A program made the translations under genes and the position numbers. From NCBI GenBank assembly GCA_025558095.1, contig JAIVFI010000046.1, positions 120,332 through 184,331 of the forward strand: a stretch of DNA of 64,000 nt. Direction: 5' to 3'. This DNA is from Hyaloraphidium curvatum (lineage: Eukaryota > Monoblepharomycota > Hyaloraphidiomycetes > Hyaloraphidiales > Hyaloraphidiaceae). Position 1 is the first letter of the stretch, and every line of letters starts with the position of its first letter. Positions 31,114 to 42,179 of this stretch are shown piece by piece. The notes under the pieces are model-generated. The model was not told the origin of the DNA. It saw only the letters and a list, made by a program, of their open reading frames with translations, and ran no database searches.

Positions 31114-32448
31114 ATGGCCCTCCAATCCGTCCTCTCCTCGCCCTGGCGGATCGCGCTCGCCGGGAGCGCGGCGCTCTACCTCGGCTACCGCGCCATCTCG
31201 GCGCTCCGCCCGTCGCCGCTCCCGCCCGCCGGCGCCGTCGTTCTCGTCACGGGCTGCGACTCCGGGATCGGCAACGCCACGGCGAAACTGCTCGCGTCCC
31301 GGGAGGATGGCGGCGTGAAGCGGTACAAGGTGCTCGCGGGGTGCTTCACCGAGGCCGGGGTGGAGGAGCTCGGCGCGCTGGGCCCGAACGTGGTGCCGTT
31401 CAGGCTGGACGTGGCGAGCGACGAGAGCGTGGCGGAGATGCGGAAGATTGCGGAGCGCGAGTGCGGCGAACAGGGGCTCTTTGGTGGGCCGGGCGGGCTC
31501 GCCCTCGCGACCGGGTGCTGATTGCTCGCCCACGCGTCGCCCGTTTCCCAGCGGTCTTCAACATCGCGGGCATCTTCTCCGGCACGTACAACGACCTCAC
31601 GCCCGTTAGCGAGTGGAAACGCGTGTTTGACGTGAACGTGTTCGGCAGTGGGTTTTCTGTGAGGGGTTGCAGCTCGTCCCCATCTGATCGGTCCCGCATC
31701 GCTCGCTGCAGTGATCCGCGTCACCCAGGCCGTCTACCACCTCGTACACCTCGCCGCGCGCCACGCCCGCCTCTCCGCCGCCCGTGGCGCCCCGGTCCTC
31801 CGCCCCCGCATCGTCTGCGTAACCTCCGTCGCCTCGGAGATATCCACCGCCGGCACCCTGCTCCCCGCCTCGGGCGCCTACTCGGCCTCCAAGCACGCCG
31901 CGAGGTCGTTCGCGAGCTCGCTGCGGTGCGAGGCGGTGCAGTTCGGGATCGACGTGGTGGACGTGCGGCCCTTCTTCACGGGGACGAACCTGTTCCCCGA
32001 CGAGCAGGGCGCCGAGAAGGCGCTGCGCGGGCCGATCACCAAGGGCTTCGGCGAACCGGAACCCGACGGATGGAAGACCGATCCCACCGGCGCGCGGCAC
32101 CCGGCGCACCGATACAGGGGCGGCCTCGACGGGCTCGCGGAGAACGGCACGCGGCTGTACCGCGGGGTCCTCGGCAGCGCCTTCAAGCCCGCCGCCGAGG
32201 TCGCCGCGCGGATGGTCGCCGAGGCCGAGAGTGCGCGTCCCGCGCGATCGATCGTGACCCTGAGCACGCTGCGCGAACGGGTGATCTACTACGTGAACAA
32301 GTACGCGCCCGAGACGGCCATGGCGCTGTTCGAGGCGGGGGCGGGGGCGCACATGGCGCCGCTGCTGCCCGAGAAAAAGGAGCTCGAGGGGGGTCTGGGG
32401 GTGAGGGTGGGGCAGGCCGCGGGGGAGAGGGAGATGGTGGCCGCGTGA
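31114..32448 (+). CDS. Retinol-dehydrogenase-like SDR, membrane anchored
   Basis: SDR of the RDH / 17-beta-HSD type. N-terminal anchor MALQSVLSSPWRIALAGSAALYLGY; cofactor motif VLVTGCDSGIGNATA (TGCDSGxG is the signature of retinol and hydroxysteroid dehydrogenases); IVCVTSVASE before the active site; catalytic YSASKHA. Two introns are clean: donor gtgggc after EQGLF, rejoining AVFNIAGIFSG; and donor gtgggt splitting the Met codon in NVFGMIRVTQAV. The C-terminus (YYVNKYAPETAMALFEAGAG) fits the substrate-binding helices and membrane association of the group. Probably ER or lipid-droplet bound and NAD(P)-dependent. Lies just downstream of the regulator and upstream of a quinone oxidoreductase, all on the same strand. 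Confidence 0.88.
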
Positions 32449-32750
32449 TATGTATGGACGCGACGCAGGGCTCGATTGTATTGGATGCTGTGTATCTGCA
32501 GACTTGGTTGACCTTGACGCCTCGATCGACACCTTTCGGGCGGACAGCTGTGCAGAAAGCAAAGCATCGCTACAAGCACCATCACTAGCTGTCCATTCGA
32601 GAAGACGACGTGCGAGTTCCGGCCGATCGGCGTCGTGGCTGTGCAAGGGTCATCGCGAGTGATTTGATAATCTTCCGCATGGGACATTTTATCATCTGCA
32701 GCTGCCGGCCGAGCGTTGGTGACCGCAAGGAACTCTTCGACTGCTCTACG
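32449..32750. other. Intergenic region
   Basis: About 300 bp between two same-strand genes. No feature seen other than short ORFs without family resemblance. Confidence 0.4.
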
Positions 32751-33776
32751 ATGGCCATGGCGCAGCGCGCCGTCACGCTGACCGCGTTCGGCGGCCCCGA
32801 GAAGCTCGCCGTGCGCGACGGCCCCGTGCCCGAGCCAGGCCCCGGCCAGGCGCGCGTACGCGTGCTCGCCAGCACCGTCAACTTCACCGACACGCTCATA
32901 CGCCGCGGCAAGTACCCCGACCTGAGGGAGAAACCCCCGCTCGTCACGGGGTACGACCTCGTGGGGGAAGTGGACGCCGTCGGGCCCGGCGTGACCTCCG
33001 TCAAGGCCGGCCAGCGCGTCGCCGATTTGACCATGATTGGGAGCCACGCCCGCTACACCCTCCGTCCCGCGGACGGCCTCGTTCCCGTGCCGGACGACCT
33101 CGATCCCACGCAGATCGTCCCCTTGGTGTTGTCGGGCATGACGGCCTACCAGCTTCTCTTCCGCGACGGCGGGGTGAACCCAAGCCAAACCGTCCTCGTG
33201 CACGGCGGCAACGGCGCCGTCGGCCGCGCGGCGATCCAGCTGGCCCGCGACCGCGGCATCAGGGTGATCACCACCGCCCGCCCCGAGTTCCACGACGCCC
33301 TGCGCGCCCTGGGCGCGGAGCCGCTGGATTACGCCGACGCCGAGTGGCCGGAGAAGGCGAGGAAGCTAACGGGGGGCGAGGGATGCGACGTCGTCCTGGA
33401 CCACGCCGGCGCGGACGGCTGGGCTCCTTCGCGCCGCGCCGCGCGCGACCGCGGGAAGCTGGTGCTCTTCGGCCTTTCGGAGATGGTGCGAAAGGGGGAT
33501 TCGATGCTGTCGATCCTTTACTCGCTGGTCAGGGCGATGGTGCTCTGGAACGTGCTGCCCTGGGGGCCTTATGTGAGCTTCTACAGCATCATGGCCCGCC
33601 GTGCCAAGCTGCCCGGGGACTTCCGCGAGGATCTGGGGCAGCTGATCGATGCAGTACGCCGTGGCGTGCTGACGGTGCAAGTGGAGCGAAAGATTGGGTT
33701 TGACGAGGTGACCGAGGCGCACCGCGAAATCGACGCCGGAGGAACCAAGGGTTGGCGGGTGCTCGTGCCGAGCTGA
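32751..33776 (+). CDS. Quinone-oxidoreductase-like medium-chain dehydrogenase
   Basis: Single-exon protein of 341 residues, zinc-free MDR/quinone oxidoreductase type. Landmarks: ASTVNFTDTLIRRGKYP; GYDLVGEVDAVGPGVTSVKAG; the PLVLSGMTAYQLLF block; NADP-binding VLVHGGNGAVGRAAIQLAR (GxGxxG); GCDVVLDHAGADGWAPSRRA; and the end GGTKGWRVLVPS. No catalytic zinc ligands are seen, as expected for the QOR group. Likely cytosolic; reduces quinones or alkenals with NADPH by family analogy. Start is the first in-frame ATG, MAMAQRAV. Confidence 0.9.
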   Translation: MAMAQRAVTLTAFGGPEKLAVRDGPVPEPGPGQARVRVLASTVNFTDTLIRRGKYPDLREKPPLVTGYDLVGEVDAVGPGVTSVKAGQRVADLTMIGSHARYTLRPADGLVPVPDDLDPTQIVPLVLSGMTAYQLLFRDGGVNPSQTVLVHGGNGAVGRAAIQLARDRGIRVITTARPEFHDALRALGAEPLDYADAEWPEKARKLTGGEGCDVVLDHAGADGWAPSRRAARDRGKLVLFGLSEMVRKGDSMLSILYSLVRAMVLWNVLPWGPYVSFYSIMARRAKLPGDFREDLGQLIDAVRRGVLTVQVERKIGFDEVTEAHREIDAGGTKGWRVLVPS

Positions 33777-33911
33777 ATCTGCATCCGAGCCGATCGGCCA
33801 GCATCCACGAGCTTTCCCTTTCGTGTCTACATTTGTAACCGGAACTATCGTAATGCATTGCGTTTCAATGAGACATGCACCAGATCACGGAAACCGAATG
33901 CTCCCCGAGGT

Positions 33912-36540
33912 TCACTGGTCCCCGTTCCTGCCGTTTCTCCCTGTGCCGCCTCCGTTGCGCCCGCCGCCCGTCCCGCCGGACCCCTTCGCGTTCGCCCTGT
34001 TCCTGTTCTTCTCCGCCTCCACCGGCGGCGTGTCCACCGGCTCGTTGTCGCCCTCCTGGGCATCGACGGTCCACCTGTTGTTCCCGCCGTTGTTTCTGTT
34101 GTTGGAGCCTCCCCCATTGTTCCGGTTGGTGGTAGGTCCGTTGTTCCGGTTGTTGTTGGAATTGTTCGGTCCGGTGCTGCCCGAGTTCCTGCCTCCGCTC
34201 GGCTTCGGCAGAGGGATGACATCGTCCGGCGAACCGAACCCGTCGTCCTGCTCCCCGCCCTCTCCGCCCTCGTCCCCCTCCCCCTCGTATCCCTCGTCGC
34301 CGCCCTCGCCACCCTCGCCGACGGCGTTGAGCGCCTCCATCACCTTGCTGTCCCTGATCCTGATCGCCTCCTGGGGCATCCGCTGGCTCCACGTGCGCGT
34401 CCGGGGCACCATCGTCCCCTTCTCCGCCTCCCTCTCGATCTCCACCAGCGGCCCGTCCGCGTCCCCGTCGAGGCTGATCTGGTCCACGGCCCACAGCGTC
34501 GTGTCCTTCAGGAGGTCGTCCAGCTGGTTGAGCAGGTCCAGCAGCGGCGGCGCGGGGAAGCCGTTGCGGCGCTGGACCGGCTGCGCGGTGGTGGTCAGCG
34601 AGGAGGGGAGCTCCGTGTTGTCGTACTTGGCCGAGGCGATGCCGGCCTTGATGACGGTATCGAAGGTGATGCCGGCGGAGGAGAAGAAGCGGTGCGCGAG
34701 GAGGGTCTGCACGCCCGTGACGCGGTCGCGCTGGCTCTTGGCGAGCATCTTGCTAAGCAGGTCGACGAAGTCGTTCTCGACCTGGTCGCTGGTGCCCATG
34801 ATCTGCAGGACGGAACGCAGGTAGCTGAAGTCGAGCTCCTTGTCAAAGTCCGGGATGTAGGAGCGGCCGGCTCGATCGCTCAGCGGGTAGGGACCCTTCA
34901 ACTTGGAGGCGCAGGCGTAGCCCGATGCCATTCTGTCGGGTGGAGAAAGGGGTTGGCGGCGCATGTGTCAGGCCGGGATCAGGAGCAACACAACAAAAGT
35001 AACGCGCACTCGTAGAAGGTCATAGCGAGCGCGTATACGTCCACGCCTTTCCCGTAGACGAAGCTCTCTCCAAGCCTGTTCAGGAATTGATCCTGCAGCT
35101 TTTTGAGCACCGGCGCCGCCTCGAGCTTGGTCTCCTCCAGGAGCTTGTCGATCTCGGGGTTGGTGAGCCGCTCCGGGTCGCCGAGCCTCTCCTTCTGCTT
35201 GCCCGTCGCAGCCGCCGACGCCGCTCGCTTCTTGGCCTTTAGTGCCTCGACCTTCTTCTCGTAGATGGCCGTAACAATATCGCTTTGGATTGTCGAGATC
35301 TGGCCCTGTGGGTTGCACGCGACGCGTGAGCTCCCAAATCGTGCACCAGCGGTGAAAGCGGGAAAGGCGTACCGCTTCATGCAGCTCCGGCGCCCTGTAC
35401 TGCAGGTTCTGCAGCATCATGTGGATGCCCGCGCCCTCGAGGAGCATCTCGTCGCGCTTGAACCCGGTGGGCTTGCGGAGGAAGATGGAGCTGGTGCTCT
35501 TCATCATGTCGGTGAAGATGACCTTGGGGTCGTTGCGGATCGCCAGGCCGAAGTCCGTGAGGCCTGGGAAGGAGGGCGGGGGAACGGGAAAGGGGGGGTG
35601 GGTTGGGGGTGGTCAGCTGCTTCTGCGAGTGCGCTCAGGGCGGGTTCGCAAGGAGACCCCCACGGACGTGCCCGTCGTTGCCGATGAGGAATTGCTCCAT
35701 CTGCCGGAAAAGTCAGGCACACGGCATCTCATGGTCCCTCCTCCTTCTCACCTTGATGTCGCGGTGGAGGAAACCCTTGTTGTGCAGTATGCCGACGGCC
35801 ATCAGCATCTCGGCCATGAGCTTCCGCACGTTCACGTCGTCGAGCGAGAAGGGCGCAAACTCCTCCTCGTCTTTGACGCTAATCTTCATCATGTTCTCGA
35901 TGGACCCAGCCTGGGCGTTGGACAGGAAGATCTTGATGTCGAGCGGGGCTACCTTGGAGCCGAGGTAGCGGACCATGAAGGGCAACCCGTTGACCTCCTT
36001 CATGACTGGACGAGGAGCAATGGGTTAGCAGGCACAGGTACGGGGTGCGGCGGATCCCACCCTCGATCTCGTACTTGAGCGCCTCGAAAGAGGCGTCGTC
36101 TTCCTTCTTCATGTCCTCGTCGTGGTGGAACTGTGGGCGGGGGCAAGTTCGGTTCCAGGCTGGGGGCAGTCGGACTACGAGGAGAGGCGGCAGACCTTTG
36201 CGTCCTTGAGCACCACCACGGGCTGCTTCCTCACGCCCATGCCGGCCACGCGGCCTTTGAACGGCCCGCGCTGGATGAAGGCCTGCCCGCTGGTGGCCAG
36301 CAGCTTGAAGTCCCACTTGGTCAGGTCCAGGTTCTCCTCCTTGAGCACGCGCACGGCGTTGGGCTCGATGAACTGGGCCGTGTACTTCTGCACCGTCGCG
36401 GCGAAGCGGTCCACGTTGGGCTTGGGCCGGCGGCCGGGCCGGCGCTCCATGGCGAGCGCGGAGGGGAGGAGGAGCAGCGCGAGCAGCGCGGCGAGGAGCA
36501 GCGCATCGCGGCGGACGCGCCCGCTCGAGGCGCGGATCAT
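33912..36540 (-). CDS. Protein kinase with a predicted signal peptide and Asn/Gly-rich tail
   Basis: Starts at ATG 36540. Residues 1-31 (RRDALLLAALLALLLLPSALA) look like a signal peptide. Kinase motifs: beta3 VVVLKDAK (Lys112), YEIEVMKEV (helix C), ILHNKGFLHRDIK (HRD at 219-221), LTDFGLA (DFG), and YRAPELHE (APE). The catalytic loop after the intron reads HRDIK-MEQ, with Gln where most kinases have Asn. About 90 residues (Lys/Glu-rich, KKRAASAAATGKQKERLG) are inserted between APE and VDVYALAMTFYEC. The tail carries Asn/Gly runs and an acidic Gly/Glu block. Introns at K115, after YEIE, after HRDIK, inside HVR-L, after HEA and after ECA all rejoin in frame. If the signal peptide is real, the kinase faces the secretory lumen or outside, which is unusual; a signal anchor with the kinase outside the lumen is an alternative. 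Confidence 0.82.
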
Positions 36541-36987
36541 CGGGAGCGGCGCGGCGCGGGCACTCGGGCGGGCCCCGGGGCCGGAGGGAGGGGACAGATG
36601 GCGGAAAACGCGTCCGTCGGCAGTTTCGCGGGTCCGGCGGCGTGGCGGCGCCCCGGGGCTGGGCGGGCCCTGACCGGCCAACCGGGGCGCTCCCGAAATC
36701 GACATCCGCGAATCCGCCTTCGAGGACTTGAACAGACCCACAGGAAGCTTATTTATCACATCCGGACGTCGAAGCACGGATGGTTGCGGGACTGGTCGGC
36801 CGTTGCCCCGTCTCCCGACCTCGATCTCTCGACACGGCCACCTCAGATCGTTCGGCCACGCGACCTCGACCGCGGCCGCGGCAGCTGTCCAGTTCACAAC
36901 ATGGCGTCCGCAGTGGAAAGTTCGAGTCATGGCACGATGGCCGATCGGCGCCTCACGAGTCTTCTTCCATCACATCAGACTCTTGCC
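36541..36987. other. Intergenic region
   Basis: About 450 bp between the kinase start and the end of the ferric reductase gene, both on the minus strand. It is GC-rich with short ORFs and no recognised feature; it should hold the kinase promoter. Confidence 0.4.
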
Positions 36988-39050
36988 TCAGTACTCGAAC
37001 GACTCCCAGTGCACGTCGAATATCCCGTCCGCGTTGCTGAGCTCCCTCCCCGCGCAGAGGTTCCTGGTCTCGCGGATCATCATCGCCGGCCCGCACACGG
37101 CCACCGCCACGTCCCCCTGCGGGTGAGCCTCCCTCACCCCCTTCATCACCGCGGCCTGCGGTTCCATCGCGAACCGGATCGCCTCGCGCTCGTCCTCCGA
37201 GTATCCCAGCGCAGCGAGGTCCGCTTCGGGCTCGTGGGTGACGAACACCCGGATGTGGAGCCCGTTGCCCAGCTCCGCCGCCCTCCTCGCCAGCCCCATC
37301 ATCCTCCCCAGCTCCCCGCGCAGCCACCCGTACTCGGCCAGCGACTTGGTCCACCACACGAAATACACATCCCGCGCCGCCATCGCCAGCGTCGGCACCG
37401 CGCGGCCGTCGGCCCTGGGCACGCGCAGCGGCATGCACATCCTGTGGCCCATGTCCAGGCCGATGGCGACCATGGGGGTGATCCCGATGCCGCCGCCGAG
37501 GAGCACGCAGGCGGCGTGGTCGCAGAAGTCGACGAGGGAGGCGCCGTAGAACCCGTCGACGGACCAGAGCTGCAGGTCCCGCGGGATCGGGGGGGATGCG
37601 CCGCCGTCGGCTCCCTTGCCGGCGGGGACGGCGAGCTCGAGGTCGGTTTGCGCGGCGCCGGCCTTGGCGGTTCCGCTTGCGGCGGCGTCGAAGAGCGACC
37701 CCGTGAAGCCGCCAAACACCTTGATGGCAAAAGAGACGACCGTGCCGTCCGGGACGGATCCGTCGGGGAGGAGGCACGGTGCCGTGAAGTTGTCCTCGAG
37801 CAGGTGCGCCATCCCGGAGCTTCCGACGAGGTCGGGGGCCGCCATGGCGGTGATTGGGTGGTAGTTTAGGTACGTGGATATACGCGGCACGCTGAGGAAG
37901 GCATCTGGAGCAACGGCGGGAACGTGAACGTCAGCGCCCGATCCCACGGCCCCGCGGAACGATGTACGTACAGTGCCCAGCCTCAAAGTGTCTCGGCTTC
38001 CCGTGTCCGACCTTGAGCGTCACCTTGACCGCCGCGCTCTTGCCCTCGGCCCGGAGGGGCACCAGGTCCAGCACCTCGACGCGCTGCCTGCTCCGCCAGA
38101 ACCGCACCGCCCTGTCGACCAGCCACAGCCCCGCGCCGAGGCCTATGAACCACGCCATGGCGGGCACGTGCAGGCAGCCGAAGATCACGAAGAGAATGAA
38201 GAGGAAGTGCGTGAATTTGAACAGTTGGTAGATCCTGCGGCGCACCGCGGGGAAGCTGAACCCCACGAGCACGAGCAAGGCAGACCAGCCGACGGCGCCG
38301 TAGACGTTGGTCTTGACGGCCATCTGCTGCACCAGGACGCCGAACTGGGAGAAGTAGACGAAGTGCAGGATGGCGTGGAGGGTGATCTGGAGTCCGATCA
38401 GGTAGCCGAACCAGCGGTGGTAGAGCAGGTTGCGCTCGAAGGGCAGGCCGATGAGCGGGGTGAGGATCGAGGTGCGCGTGGCGGCTGCCAATGGGCGGTA
38501 AGGCTACACGGTAAGGCGGATCCGGACGCCGAGGCCCACTGATCATGATGAAGAAGGCGTTCCCCAGGCCGACCCAGCCGATGCGGTTGGCCACCGCCGC
38601 AAGGTCCCACGCCGAATCGCCGTCCTCGGGCCATTCCACGGGCAGGACCATGAGCAGCGCGTTGAGGACCAGCAGCGCCACGAGCTGGACCAGCTCGATG
38701 GTGCCGAACGAGGTGCCGAAATCCGAGGGCGGAGGCATGGGGGCGTGGTCCATGCGCAGGCGGTGGTACTTCAGGAACAGCTCCGGGTGCTGGGCCGTGC
38801 AGCAAAAAGGGAGCACGGGTCAAGCACCGGATTTGCTGTTCGGGAACGCGCATAGCACCTTGGGGGCCGTGCTCGCCGCCGCGTCGGCGGTGGCGGCGGC
38901 CAGGTGGTTCTTCTTGCGCTCGAGGCGCCACACGTCGCGCAGCCGCTCGATCAGCGACTGCACGGCCAGCACGCCGGTCAGCACGAGCACGTAGACCGCG
39001 CCGTTGGCCAGGGCCGGGCTGTCGGCGAGGCTGCTGAAGTTGGAGGCCAT
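36988..39050 (-). CDS. Ferric/metalloreductase of the NOX/FRE family
   Basis: Membrane flavocytochrome passing electrons from NADPH through FAD and two haems to an extracellular acceptor (metal ions or oxygen). Start Met 39050. Several TM helices: AVYVLVLTGVLAVQSLIERL; LVQLVALLVLNALLMVLP; ALLVLVGFSFPA; and others. Haem-ligand histidines are in YHRWFGYLIGLQITLHAILH and LFKFTHFLFILFVIFGCLH. FAD-binding is at the VPRISTYLNYHPITAM block, NADPH-binding at VLLGGGIGITPMVAIG and near the end at VAVCGPAMMIRETRN. Last residues DVHWESFEY. Four exons: introns after STAPK, within FIMIT-ATRTS, and the one splitting the Thr codon of GHCTVPRIS all rejoin in frame. No extended N-terminal EF hands, so a Fre-type ferric reductase is more likely than a calcium-regulated NOX. 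Confidence 0.9.
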
Positions 39051-39255
39051 GCCGCGGCGGGGATGCACGGGGCGCGCCGGGCGGGCGGGGAACGCGTCCA
39101 CACGGTGGCACGCGGGTCTCCGGTGGCGCGCGACCGGCGACGGATGGAGAAAGGCGGTGGGGGATCGGCAATGCGGAGCTTCGCTTCGGCGCCTCGCTTC
39201 GGCGACGGCCGCCGCCCGCAGGACCCCACGTGCCTTCCCCGCGGACCGCTCCGAA
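39051..39255. promoter_or_regulatory. Shared divergent promoter region (about 205 bp)
   Basis: The metalloreductase (minus) and the Reeler-domain gene (plus) start only about 205 bp apart. The interval is GC-rich and should carry both promoters. No clear TATA box seen. The arrangement suggests possible co-regulation. Confidence 0.55.
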
Positions 39256-40155
39256 ATGCCGCGGCTCTGTGCGGTTCCCGCCCTGCTTGCGCTGCTCTCC
39301 GCCGTCGTCGCGCCGGCATCCTGCTTCCGCACGAACGCCGGCGGCATCTGCGATGCCTCCCCCGCCTCCCTCGAGCGCATGGTGTCGACGCGCCACGGCC
39401 CCGGCTCCGGGCTGCAGGGCGCCTTCGTCCTCTCCGCCTACTCACCCACGGGGGCCGAGGTCACGGTCGCGCTCGGTGGGGTTCCCTACCGCGGCCTGGT
39501 GCTCGCGGCGAGGGATGCGGGCGGGGCACGCGTGGGGGCTTTCGCGGGGTATCCGGGCTACCTGGAGCCGCAGGAGCGGTGCGAGGGGGCGCCGGGGTCG
39601 GTATTGCAGCACAACGTGGGACCGTCCGGGAACCAGGAGCGTCCTCGTGTGGCCGCCTGATCCCCTTTCGGCCCGCAGAACCCCGACCTGAAGAGCCCCT
39701 CGCTGACCGTCACCTGGCGCGGATCGGGAATCCAGCCAAACACGACAATCACCTTCGAGGTGGGCGGCTGCCGCGCCGTCTGGACAGAACTCTGACCGAC
39801 CACCCTCCTTTCCCCTCCCAACCTCGATCAACCGCAGGCCATCGTCGTCGTCACCACCCGGGACTGGTACGTCCCCCTCCCCGTCTCCATCCCCTACGGC
39901 ACCGCCACGACGCCCCCCACCCAACTCCCCCCGCGCCCGACCGTCACCCCCCCGCCGGAACCGGACCCCCCCGCGCGCTCGTTCGTGAACTTTGCCAAAT
40001 CCCCCTGGTTCTTCCTGATGATCTGGGGCGTGTTCGGGGTGCTGCTCCTGCTGGCGGCGGCGACGAGGGCGCAGGAGGCCAGGCTGGAGAGGGACAGCCT
40101 GAGGCAGGCGGTGGAGGTGCTGTGGGTCAAGCAGCAGGCGGGGAAGGTGCAGTGA
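39256..40155 (+). CDS. Reeler-domain type I membrane protein
   Basis: Signal peptide MPRLCAVPALLALLSAVVAPASC; then a Reeler-like domain with its Cys spacing and the blocks CDASPASLERMVSTRHGP, FVLSAYSPTGAEVTVALGG, VPYRGLVLAARDAGGA, QERCEGAPGSVLQHN, SLTVTWRGSGIQPNTTITFE. Then a Pro-rich stalk and one TM segment (WFFLMIWGVFGVLLLLAAA), with a short cytosolic tail (RLERDSLRQAVEVLWVKQQ). Introns with donors gtggga after VLQHN and gtctgg after GCRA rejoin in frame. Divergent from a ferric reductase; Reeler/DOMON proteins accompany redox proteins in other eukaryotes, so a shared role at the cell surface is plausible but not shown. Confidence 0.75.
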
Positions 40156-40693
40156 GGCCGGTGTCGGGTGCCTCCATCGAAGATTTATCGGTCGCGACCT
40201 GCGTTCGTTCCGGCGGTCCCTTTTTCCTTCGAGATGCTCGTGGGCGGGCTTGCGGGGGCTTCGCCGCCGCCAGCCGAGGCGTTTGTGCCGCTTTTCCTCC
40301 TCCGCACGACGAGCTGCGGGTTCCGGGGCGGCGGATCTTCTGTTCCGGCTGTTACGCCGTTCTAATTTCCGGACGCTTCGCCACGGTCCGCTTTCGCAAA
40401 CTGGCATTGCAGACGTTGCGGCAAGTTGATTTGGCCGCGAGATACACCACACCGAGCCAGGGCTTGGGCCGGCCGCAGGGCCACGAGCGTTGGCTCCATA
40501 TATTTTCCACCCTCACGGATGCTTTAGTGCCCGCTCTATGCATCTGCGAGCTGGCCGGCGGGCCGGGCGGGAGGGACCTTATGGCTGGTGGGGCGGGCTC
40601 CGCCCCGCGGCCGTGCGTTTGAGTGCGCTGGACCCGGTCATCACCCGCGAGCTACCCGCAGCACATCGAACCTGCCCGCGACCGCCGATCGCG
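40156..40693. other. Intergenic region
   Basis: About 540 bp with no supported gene. It separates the Reeler protein from the Ser/Thr-rich secreted protein, both on the plus strand. Confidence 0.4.
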
Positions 40694-42176
40694 ATGCGGG
40701 CTTCTGCGGTGTTTTTCGCCGCGGCGGCGCTCCTCCTGGCGTTGCGGGCGCCGGCCGCCGCGACGGTGCCGGCCTTCCGCGCCGCGCCGCTGTGCTGCCG
40801 CGGCTGCGTCTACGCGGCGCCGTGCTGCTGCGGGCACCGCCGCACCGTGCTGCGAACGCGCACAAAGACCGTCGTGCGGACGCGCACGGTGACGGCGACG
40901 CGGCGGGCCGCGCGGGCCGCCGCCGATGCGCCGTCGGCAGCCGATCCGCCGGCCGACGATCGCGCCATCGGCGACGGGAAGGGCTCCGATGGGCGGGGAA
41001 CCTTTGACGTCGAGTTCCCCGCCGCCGGCAGCCTGTTTGCCCGCAACCTGTGCCCCGCGTGCCCCGCCGGCGTCGTCCCGCGGCAGAACGCCCCCGGCAA
41101 CGCCGCCTTCTGCTGCCCCGGGCCCGTCCTCCGCCTCCGCACCGTCACCCGCACCCGCACCGCCACGCGGACCGTGCTCAGACAGGTCCCCGGCCGGCCC
41201 GCGACCACCGCCGCCCCGGTGTGTCGATCTACGTGTGCTCCCGCCGTCATTCGGCCGTGCTGATCCTCACCCCCTCCCGACGTCTCAATGTCACCGTCAG
41301 CGGCCGCCTCTTCCGGGACCTCGACGGCTCCGGCACCTTCTCCCAACCCCCCGACCTCCCCTCCCCCTCCGTCCCCCTCTCCGTCGTCACCCTCGCCCGC
41401 GCCGCCGGCGCCGCGGGGGACTACTCCACCGGCCCCGACGGCCGCTTCGTCATCAGCTTCCGGCTGCCGGGGGAGGGCACGAGGATGGCGATCGCGGGGC
41501 CGAACGGGACGCTGGGGACGTTCGTGATCCAGGGGCGCAGGCCCGTGCCGTCGACGTTCGAGCTGGCGCAGCGGGCGGGGGAGACGACGGCGGCGGCGGG
41601 CGGCACGACGACTGTCGCCCTGGGCGGTGTGACGTCGGTTGCGGCATCCAGCCAGAGCTTGACCGCAACGACCAGCGAGACGCAGAGTTTGACTGCGACG
41701 ACCATCGAAAGCCAGAGCTTGACCGCAGCGACCAGCGAGTCGCAGAGCTTGACTGCAACGACTTCGGAGTCGCAGAGCCTGACGGCGACGACCAGCGAAT
41801 CTGCTTCCGCAACGGCAACGACCTCCGAGTCCCTCATCTCGTCGACCTCTGTCACCGTTTCGCTCACGACGGAAACGCAGGTTCGTACAGTCCTTCCTTG
41901 CCGTTTGGAGAAAGGGTGCTGAGCAGAAAGGATGCCCGCAGACCACCGAGACCGCCACTTCGAGCACGACCTCCGAGTCCTCCACGCCATCGACGGTACG
42001 TTGCACGTTGCCCGGCTGCGAGCCCGTGGCAGCGCTGATGCTTTCGGGGCCCCAGACGTCCGAGTCGGCAACGCCGAGCTCGACGTCGGAGACGCTCACC
42101 ACGGAAACGCCGAGCTCCACCTCGGAAGACTCTCTCCACCACGTCGAAGACGCTCTCCAGCACGGACGCCGGTTAA
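40694..42176 (+). CDS. Secreted Cys/Thr-Arg protein with Ser/Thr repeat stalk
   Basis: Signal peptide MRASAVFFAAAALLLALRAP; then Cys clusters (LCCRGCVYAAPCCCGHRR) and Thr-Arg-rich stretches (RTRTKTVVRTRTVTAT; RTVTRTRTATRTVL). After a probable intron (donor gtgtgc near 41232) comes a beta-sandwich-like segment resembling an SdrD/Cna-B module (VSGRLFRDLDGSGTF ... YSTGPDGRFVISFRLPG). Then a Ser/Thr repeat stalk (SQSLTATTSE units). Introns near 41881 and 41995 join further Thr/Ser blocks. Near 42127 the frame slips (one extra A in tcggaagact); in the shifted frame the protein ends STTSKTLSSTDAG before TAA 42176, while unshifted it runs on into unrelated sequence. Likely a wall- or surface-exposed protein, function unknown. 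Confidence 0.65.
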
Positions 42177-42179
42177 TGA

